From NCBI RefSeq assembly GCF_003014675.1, contig NZ_PYAU01000001.1, positions 744,001-808,000 on the forward strand: a stretch of 64,000 nucleotides of DNA, read 5' to 3'. Of this stretch, positions 59,003-64,000 are shown one piece after another (the stretch's first letter is position 1; each line of letters begins with the position of its first letter). This stretch comes from Labedella gwakjiensis. GTDB lineage: Bacteria > Actinomycetota > Actinomycetes > Actinomycetales > Microbacteriaceae. The notes beneath the pieces were generated by a model, which saw only the letters and a program-made list of their open reading frames with translations, had not been told where the DNA came from and ran no database searches. The position numbers and the translations under genes were made by a program.

Positions 59003-59016
59003 GGGACCAAGGTCCC
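59003..59016. promoter_or_regulatory. DevR/DosR-box-like palindrome 1
   Basis: GGGACCAAGGTCCC is a perfect 6+2+6 palindrome. It matches the mycobacterial DevR box core GGGACTWWAGTCCC at 12 of 14 positions. It lies 86 bases before ATG 59102, in the spacer shared with the divergent glycosyltransferase gene. A TSS 42.5 bases from its centre would place GAGACT (59040-59045) at -10. Confidence 0.65.
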
Positions 59017-59101
59017 TGGCGACCGCGGGAACGCGCCGAGAGACTGCTCGTGATCCCCCGCCGGCACCGCCGCGCCCGAATCACCGCTCGAAAGGACCGC
59101 C

Positions 59102-59560
59102 ATGCCCTCCTCCCTCCTCGCCTCCCGTCGGGCCCCCGTCTCCCCGACGTCCCCCTGCATCGCGCACCGGCCGTCCCGCCGCGTCGTCCTCCTCTGCGTC
59201 TCCCCCATCGCCCCCACCGGACGAGTCGTCGCTGCGGCGGTCACGAGCGTCGCGGCCGGGAACAGGACGCTCGTCTCCTTCCCCGCCGGCGCGACCCGCC
59301 GCACGCGAACGGCCGTCCGTCTGCTCTCCGACCGGGTGGGTCGTGAGCGACTCGTCGTGGTGACGGGCGCCGACCTCGCCGCGGATCCCGATGCGGAGCT
59401 CGCCCACCTCGTCTCGGTCGACGGATCCACCGTCACCGCTGCGGGGGAGTCATCCGTTCCGCACACCGGCGGTGCCGCCGCACGGGGCGCCCTCGTCTCC
59501 CTGTTCTCCGATCCGTTCCCCGTCGAGGAGTGGACGGCGCGAGCAAGCACACGGCGGTGA
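59102..59560 (+). CDS. Unknown protein in the USP cluster
   Basis: The 152-residue protein has a basic low-complexity N-terminus. A compact domain RRVVLLCVSPIAPTGRVVAAAVTSVAAGNRTLVSF follows with alternating strand/helix pattern, then RERLVVVTGADLAADPDAE. The strand order looks like a small Rossmann-type fold but no motif is recognisable. GAAAGGA precedes ATG 59102. It stands between two DevR-like boxes and directly before the USP genes, so a stress role is inferred from position only. Confidence 0.6.
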   Translation: MPSSLLASRRAPVSPTSPCIAHRPSRRVVLLCVSPIAPTGRVVAAAVTSVAAGNRTLVSFPAGATRRTRTAVRLLSDRVGRERLVVVTGADLAADPDAELAHLVSVDGSTVTAAGESSVPHTGGAAARGALVSLFSDPFPVEEWTARASTRR

Positions 59561-59577
59561 CTCCGCAGCGCGCCAGC

Positions 59578-59592
59578 GGGACGTTCGACCCT
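59578..59592. promoter_or_regulatory. DevR/DosR-box-like site 2
   Basis: GGGACGTTCGACCCT agrees with the DevR consensus GGGACTTNNGGCCCT at 11 of 13 fixed positions. It begins 18 bases after the stop of the unknown gene and 97 bases before the USP start at 59689. CACACT (59615-59620) lies where the -10 is predicted if the box is centred at -42.5. Confidence 0.6.
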
Positions 59593-59688
59593 CGTGCGCC
59601 GGCCGACCCGGATCCACACTGGTCGAGGGGACGCCCGCCGTCGGAGCGACGGCACCGACAGTCTCCCTTCGAGACGGGGAGGCACGGC

Positions 59689-60564
59689 GTGGACGAGAAC
59701 ACGATCGTCGTCGGCGTCGACGGATCACAGCCGTCGCACATGGCCGTCCGGTGGGCGGCGAATCGCGCCGAGCGGCAAGGCGCCCGGCTCCTCCTCGTCC
59801 ACGTCGTGGGCGACACCCCGTCGCGCGACTCCGACGACGAGCTCGTGCAGGCCGCTCGCCGCATCGCGGAGATCGCGGCCCCGTCGGTCGCCGTCTCGAC
59901 GCAGCTCGTCTCCGGCGATCCCATGTGGTCGCTCGCCGACGGCTATCCGGACGCCGGCGCGATCGTCGTGGGCTCGCACAAGACGGGCTTCCTCCGTGGC
60001 TCCTCCTTCGGCTCCGGGTCCCTGCAGCTGGCGTCGGTGTCGACGGCGCCCGTCATCGTGATCCCGTCGACGGTGAGCCCGACGTCGTCAGGCATCGTCG
60101 TCGGCCTCGACGATTCGCCCGACGGCCGGGCCGCTCTCGATCTGGCCGTGCGCTTCGCCGACGTCGAGCAGCAGACGCTGACCGTGGCGCGGTGCGTTCC
60201 GCCGTCGACGGGACGGCGAGGCGGAGACGGGGAAGCCCTCGCCATCGCCGCCCTGTCGGCGGCCCGGCGTCGGGTGAGCGTGCTCGCGCCCGGCGTGCAG
60301 GTGCGTTCGCGCATCGTTCACGGCCTCCCGGCCCAAGCGCTCATCCGCGCGTCGGCGAGATCGTCGCTGCTCGTCGTGGGCCGCTCGCAGGGCACGGGCG
60401 ACCCGTCGCCGATGGGCCGGGTCGCGCACGACGTGCTCCTCAACCTCGTGGCTCCGACGGCCGTCGTCGGCGCGTCGAGGGCGCGCGCGGCCGGTCGCGC
60501 ACCGGACGTCGCGACCGATGGGACGTTCGACTCTGCCGTGAACGCATCGGGTCCGGTTCAGTGA
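59689..60564 (+). CDS. Universal stress protein, two UspA domains
   Basis: A 291-residue tandem UspA protein. Domain 1 starts [26 protein letters not shown] and has VVGSHKTGFLRGSSFGSGS. Domain 2 starts GIVVGLDDSPDGRAALDLAVRFAD with VVGRSQGTGDPSPMGR. The glycine loop is partly degenerate in both, so ATP binding may be weak. GTG 59689 has GGGGAGG upstream, better than the earlier in-frame ATG 59530. Its last 15 codons contain the next DevR-like box. Confidence 0.88.
   Translation: MDENTIVVGVDGSQPSHMAVRWAANRAERQGARLLLVHVVGDTPSRDSDDELVQAARRIAEIAAPSVAVSTQLVSGDPMWSLADGYPDAGAIVVGSHKTGFLRGSSFGSGSLQLASVSTAPVIVIPSTVSPTSSGIVVGLDDSPDGRAALDLAVRFADVEQQTLTVARCVPPSTGRRGGDGEALAIAALSAARRRVSVLAPGVQVRSRIVHGLPAQALIRASARSSLLVVGRSQGTGDPSPMGRVAHDVLLNLVAPTAVVGASRARAAGRAPDVATDGTFDSAVNASGPVQ
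60520..60534. promoter_or_regulatory. DevR/DosR-box-like site 3, inside the preceding coding region
   Basis: GGGACGTTCGACTCT shares 12 identical leading bases (GGGACGTTCGAC) with site 2 and matches GGGACTTNNGGCCCT at 10 of 13 positions. It lies 34 bases before ATG 60569, the same gap as for site 4. Confidence 0.5.
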
Positions 60565-60568
60565 GGGC

Positions 60569-61039
60569 ATGACCAGTCACACGCATCCAGATCCGGTCGC
60601 GGCGGGAGGCCCGCTCGACGCGAGACCGATCGTCGTCGGCATCGACAGCTCCTCGACGGCGGTGGCCGCGCTTCGCGAGGCCGCAGCCCTCGGGCAGGCG
60701 CTCGGTCGTCCCGTCGACGCGCTCGTCGCGTGGGACTGGCCGTCGATCTTCGTCGGCGGGTTCTTCCCTCCCCTCGAGTGGTCGCCGGAACCGGCGGCGC
60801 ACCGCGTCCTCGACTCCGCCTTCGACGCGGCGTTCGGGGCGGATCGGCCGGAGGGGGTCCACGGTCGCGTCGTCCACGGCCAGCCGGCCTACGTGCTGAC
60901 AGAGGCGAGTAGGAACGCGGCGTTCATCGTCGTCGGCCGTCGCGGAGGAGGCGGCTTCTCCGGCCTCACGATGGGGTCGGTCACGTCGGCCGTCGGCGCG
61001 CACTCGCACTGCCCCGTCGTGATCGTGCCGGCGGATTGA
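60569..61039 (+). CDS. Universal stress protein, single UspA domain
   Basis: The 156-residue protein has IVVGIDSSSTAVAALREAAALGQ at the start, WDWPSIFVGGFFPPLEWSPEP in the variable loop, and the ATP-loop VVGRRGGGGFSGLTMGSVTSAVG with all four glycines kept. It ends CPVVIVPAD. It should bind ATP, as MSMEG_3811-type and Rv-family USPs do. It lies 4 bases after the previous USP and is followed 7 bases later by an unknown gene, so the three form a unit. Confidence 0.9.
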   Translation: MTSHTHPDPVAAGGPLDARPIVVGIDSSSTAVAALREAAALGQALGRPVDALVAWDWPSIFVGGFFPPLEWSPEPAAHRVLDSAFDAAFGADRPEGVHGRVVHGQPAYVLTEASRNAAFIVVGRRGGGGFSGLTMGSVTSAVGAHSHCPVVIVPAD

Positions 61040-61046
61040 GCCGGCC

Positions 61047-61484
61047 ATGGCGCGCGCGCTCATCGTCGTGAGACCCGACGACGCCGACGCGTCGAGGCTC
61101 GCCGACGCCGTGGCGGACGGGCTGCGCGACGGCGGTGTCTTCACCCACCTCTGCGCCGCCTGCACCGCCCCGGATGGGCCGCCCGATTCCTGGGAGATGC
61201 TCATCGACGGGTTCCGGTCCCACCCCGACCCGCGTCCGGAGGACCGACTGGTCCGCTTCCGCGCCACGCTCCGGCGTTCCCCACACATCGCGACCCGGGC
61301 ACCGGCCACAGCGGAGCCGAGCACACCGGAACCGAGCACGCCGGAGCCGAGCACGGAGGTCGAGCTGTCCGGGACGGCGGACCTCGGCACAGCGCGGGAG
61401 TGGGGGCTCGCTCTCGCCGATCTCGTCCGCTCCGAGGTCGCGAGCCGCGACATCGACCGGCTCGCCGGTGCCGCCGGGCTGTAG
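61047..61484 (+). CDS. Unknown protein with a Pro-Ser-Thr repeat linker
   Basis: The 145-residue protein starts MARALIVVRPDDADASRLAD like the first strand and helix of a small alpha/beta protein, then has GVFTHLCAACTAPDG with two Cys in CAAC. A linker of EPSTPEPSTPEPST follows (encoded by a 15-base tandem repeat), then a C-terminal helix (REWGLALADLVRSEVASRD) whose end AREWGLALADL resembles a flavodoxin tail. No FMN loop is clear. Not recognised. It is probably co-expressed with the USPs. Confidence 0.6.
   Translation: MARALIVVRPDDADASRLADAVADGLRDGGVFTHLCAACTAPDGPPDSWEMLIDGFRSHPDPRPEDRLVRFRATLRRSPHIATRAPATAEPSTPEPSTPEPSTEVELSGTADLGTAREWGLALADLVRSEVASRDIDRLAGAAGL
61313..61357 (+). repeat. Three 15-bp tandem repeats coding for EPSTP units
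   Basis: Units GGAGCCGAGCACACC, GGAACCGAGCACGCC and GGAGCCGAGCACGGA are in frame within the unknown gene. They encode repeated Glu-Pro-Ser-Thr-Pro. Copy number is likely to vary between strains. Confidence 0.8.
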
Positions 61485-61495
61485 CCCGGTGTTGC

Positions 61496-61510
61496 AGGAC
61501 CTTCGGCCCT
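61496..61510. promoter_or_regulatory. DevR/DosR-box-like site 4
   Basis: AGGACCTTCGGCCCT agrees with GGGACTTNNGGCCCT at 11 of 13 fixed positions, including the whole GGCCCT half. It lies in the 60-base gap between two genes, 34 bases before ATG 61545. That gene also has a strong ribosome site (AGGAGG, 61531-61536), so the transcription start must be closer than a leaderless model would give. Confidence 0.6.
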
Positions 61511-61544
61511 GTCACGACGAACGGGTGCGGAGGAGGCTGCGATC

Positions 61545-62609
61545 ATGAGTGACAACGACCACACATCCCCCCTCCCGGGCGTCACGACCATCGGCGTCGA
61601 CACGCTCCCCATCGACGTCCGTCCGATCATCGTCGGAGTCGACGGGTCGATCACCTCAGCGCACGCGCTCCACGCCGCGCGTGAGATCGCCGAGCTCCTG
61701 GGCCGCCCCCTGAACGCAGTGCTCGCCTGGCAGTGGCCGGAGGCGGAATACCGCGGATGGGCCGCCGGCCTCGACTGGTCGCCGGAGCGCGATGCGCGTG
61801 AGCGCCTCGAGGCGATGGTCGCGCACGAGTTCGGCGACGACGGCGCTCCGCCGTGGTTCACGGCGACGATCGGCGCGGGCAGCCCAGCGTCGGTCCTCAT
61901 CGACTCCTCCCGCGGCGCGCAGCTGCTCGTCGTCGGAGGCCGCGGACATGGCGGGTTCGCCGGCTTGCTGCTCGGTTCGGTGAGCGAAGCCGTCTCACGC
62001 CATGCGTCCTGTCCGGTCCTCGTGGTGCGCGAGGATCGGACAGGGATCGACGACGGGGACGACCGCCCCATCGTCGTCGGCGTCGACGGCTCCCCCGGTT
62101 CGCTCGAGGCCCTCCGTGTGGCGGCGGAGGCCGCACGGACGCTGTCCTGCCCCCTCGAGGTCCTCTTCGTCTGGCACGAACCCACGTCGTTCCTCGGCGG
62201 ATACCCCCTCGGGCTCACGTGGTCCCCCGAGGAGGACGCCCGCGCGGCCCTCGTCCGCTCGCTCGAGGACGTCCTCGGCCCCGAGCCGGCCCCTGGCGTC
62301 TCCGGATCCATCCGCGAGGGTCGCGCGGCCTCGGTCCTCATCCGGGCAGCGGCCCACGCGCGGGCCCTCGTCGTCGGGGCGCGGGGACACGGGGGCTTCC
62401 AGGGCCTCCTCCTCGGCTCGGTGAGCGACGAGTGCGTGCGACACTCCAGCGCTCCCGTCCTCGTCGTGCCGGACGCGCTCCGGACGGCCGAGCGCGAGGC
62501 GATCGTCGCCGAGCAGAGGTTCGAGAGGGAGACCAATCCCTTCGTCGATGCGACCGGTCCTTCCCCCGCCGACGGCAGCGCGCCGACGCTCGAGCGGGCG
62601 ACGTCGTGA
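61545..62609 (+). CDS. Universal stress protein, two UspA domains
   Basis: A 354-residue protein with two well-conserved UspA domains. Domain 1 is [23 protein letters not shown] with [33 protein letters not shown]. Domain 2 is [22 protein letters not shown] with [33 protein letters not shown]. Both keep the full G-x2-G-x9-G-S ATP loop. The gene overlaps the phosphoketolase GTG by 4 bases, so stress protein and fermentation enzyme are translated together. Confidence 0.92.
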   Translation: MSDNDHTSPLPGVTTIGVDTLPIDVRPIIVGVDGSITSAHALHAAREIAELLGRPLNAVLAWQWPEAEYRGWAAGLDWSPERDARERLEAMVAHEFGDDGAPPWFTATIGAGSPASVLIDSSRGAQLLVVGGRGHGGFAGLLLGSVSEAVSRHASCPVLVVREDRTGIDDGDDRPIVVGVDGSPGSLEALRVAAEAARTLSCPLEVLFVWHEPTSFLGGYPLGLTWSPEEDARAALVRSLEDVLGPEPAPGVSGSIREGRAASVLIRAAAHARALVVGARGHGGFQGLLLGSVSDECVRHSSAPVLVVPDALRTAEREAIVAEQRFERETNPFVDATGPSPADGSAPTLERATS

Positions 62610-64000
62610 TCGGCCTCGACGAGCGGAGCGCATCCGCATCTGAAGCGGCCGGCTCCTTCCCCTCGCGCGATCTCGGCCCTCTGACCGATGAGTCGCTCGA
62701 CCGCATCGACGCGTGGTGGCGCGCGGCGAACTACCTCTCGGTCGGCCAGATCTACCTGCTCGACGATCCGTTGCTCCGGCGGCCTCTCACGCGCGATGAC
62801 ATCAAGCCGCGCCTGCTCGGACACTGGGGAACGACGCCCGGACTGAACCTGATCTACGCCCACCTCAACCGCGCGATCGCCGAGCGCGGGATCTCCACCC
62901 TGTACGTGACGGGACCGGGCCACGGCGGCCCCGGCATGGTCGCGAACGCCTACCTCGACGGCACCTACACGGAGCTGCACCCGAGCATCGGGCGCGACGA
63001 GGACGGCATCCGCGCCCTCTTCCGCCAGTTCTCCTTCCCCGGCGGCATCCCGAGCCACGCATCACCGGAGACCCCTGGATCGATCCACGAGGGCGGCGAG
63101 CTCGGCTACGCCCTCTCGCACGCCTACGGGGCGGCGTTCGACAACCCGGATCTCCTGGTCGCGGCCGTCGTGGGCGACGGCGAAGCCGAGACCGGCCCGC
63201 TCGCCACGAGCTGGCACTCGAACAAGTTCATCGACCCCCTCGCCGACGGTGTCGTGCTGCCGATCCTGCACCTCAACGGCTACAAGATCGCGAACCCCAC
63301 GGTGCTCGCCCGCATCCCAGAGCACGAGCTCATGGACCTGATGCGCGGGTACGGTCACACGCCATACCTCATCTCGGGCGGCTTCGACGGAGAGGATCCC
63401 GCCGACGTGCACCGCCGTTTCGCCGCGACGCTCGACGACGTCCTCGACCACATCTCGCGCATCAAGGCCGCCGCACGCGCCGGCACCCTCGACGGCCGCC
63501 CCGCGTGGCCGATGATCGTCCTGCGCACCCCGAAGGGCTGGACCTGTCCCGCGTTCATCGACGGGCTCCCCGCCGAGAACAACTGGCGATCCCACCAGGT
63601 ACCGCTCGCGAGCGCACGGGACACCCCCGAGCACCTCGCCGTCCTCGAGGGGTGGCTGCGCTCGTACCGACCGGAGGAGCTCTTCGACGCGACGGGCGCT
63701 CCCGTGGATCGTGTCACGGCGCTCGCGCCCGGCGGCGATCTGCGCATGAGCGCCAACCCCGTCGCGAACGGCGGTGTGCTCCGCCGCGACCTCGTGCTCC
63801 CGGACTTCCGCGACTTCGCCGTCGACGTCCCCGCCCCCGGCGCGACAATCGCCGAGCCGACGCGAGTCCTCGGGAACTGGCTCGCCCAGGTCGCGGAGGA
63901 CAATCCGCACACGTTCCGGATCTTCGGACCGGACGAGACCGCGTCGAACCGCCTCGGCGCCGTCCTCGACGTCACCGACAAGCAGTGGAACGCCGAGGTC
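62606..64000 (+). CDS. xfp: Phosphoketolase, N-terminal part (partial, runs off the window)
   Basis: 465 codons with no stop before the window ends; the family is about 800 residues long. The ThDP-binding motif is [21 protein letters not shown], with [20 protein letters not shown] and [20 protein letters not shown] as the usual catalytic His-bearing segments. The opening is [22 protein letters not shown]. It splits xylulose-5-phosphate or fructose-6-phosphate with phosphate into acetyl-phosphate, allowing ATP formation without NADH. GTG 62606 overlaps the USP stop. Confidence 0.93.
   Translation, partial: MIGLDERSASASEAAGSFPSRDLGPLTDESLDRIDAWWRAANYLSVGQIYLLDDPLLRRPLTRDDIKPRLLGHWGTTPGLNLIYAHLNRAIAERGISTLYVTGPGHGGPGMVANAYLDGTYTELHPSIGRDEDGIRALFRQFSFPGGIPSHASPETPGSIHEGGELGYALSHAYGAAFDNPDLLVAAVVGDGEAETGPLATSWHSNKFIDPLADGVVLPILHLNGYKIANPTVLARIPEHELMDLMRGYGHTPYLISGGFDGEDPADVHRRFAATLDDVLDHISRIKAAARAGTLDGRPAWPMIVLRTPKGWTCPAFIDGLPAENNWRSHQVPLASARDTPEHLAVLEGWLRSYRPEELFDATGAPVDRVTALAPGGDLRMSANPVANGGVLRRDLVLPDFRDFAVDVPAPGATIAEPTRVLGNWLAQVAEDNPHTFRIFGPDETASNRLGAVLDVTDKQWNAEV

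Noticed and set aside
60440-63058. Open frame of 872 codons on the minus strand
   Set aside because: Antisense to the USP genes and phosphoketolase; composition is Ser/Arg/Pro-rich with no recognisable fold.

Overview
The window is GC-rich (about 70%), densely packed and codon-biased like an actinobacterial chromosome. The mix of families (a small DUF7882-type protein beginning MASLIYG, DUF6458, DUF1206 and DUF3817 membrane proteins, CsbD, and a type III polyketide synthase operon) points to Microbacteriaceae or a close relative. Genus cannot be fixed from sequence alone. I see no tRNA, rRNA, CRISPR array, insertion sequence or prophage, so this reads as ordinary chromosome. Many genes look leaderless (TANNNT six bases before the start codon), and many operons are joined by 4-base GTGA or ATGA overlaps.

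Layout. 0-5.2 kb: the end of upp; a strong promoter feeding a 33-codon leader peptide that ends in clustered cysteines; a winged-helix regulator; an L,D-transpeptidase with tandem copies of its own 3' end downstream; a DMT transporter and an AI-2E permease. 5.4-13.6 kb: two MarR regulators, a photolyase, a divergent MarR/oxidoreductase pair with two operator-like palindromes, a YtrA-type GntR/ABC operon and a winged-helix protein. 13.6-22.4 kb: a permease coupled to a universal stress protein (USP), KdpDE without kdpFABC, and an alditol oxidase. 22.7-27.1 kb: a zinc dehydrogenase and small envelope or stress proteins.

27.2-33.1 kb: two three-gene operons converge. One holds a type III polyketide synthase, a methyltransferase and a flavin monooxygenase. 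The other holds an SRPBCC protein, a phytoene-desaturase-like oxidoreductase and a UbiA prenyltransferase. Together they suggest a prenylated or quinone-type alkylresorcinol lipid. 33-45.6 kb: housekeeping and stress genes (phosphotransferase, DoxX, transglutaminase, SDRs, MarR, fatty-acid desaturase, nuclease, manganese catalase, YcaQ-like protein, YihY, hydrolase). 45.7-53.6 kb: a mannoside-utilisation locus made of a ROK regulator, an ABC sugar importer and a GH38 alpha-mannosidase. 53.7-58.8 kb: pnuC, a PBP4-type carboxypeptidase, a NarL-type two-component pair and a glycosyltransferase.

58.9-64 kb: three USP genes, two unknown proteins and the start of a phosphoketolase gene. Four sites resembling the mycobacterial DevR/DosR dormancy box lie here, one ahead of each candidate transcription unit. 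This possible hypoxia or dormancy regulon, together with the cysteine-rich leader peptide, is the most interesting content of the window.
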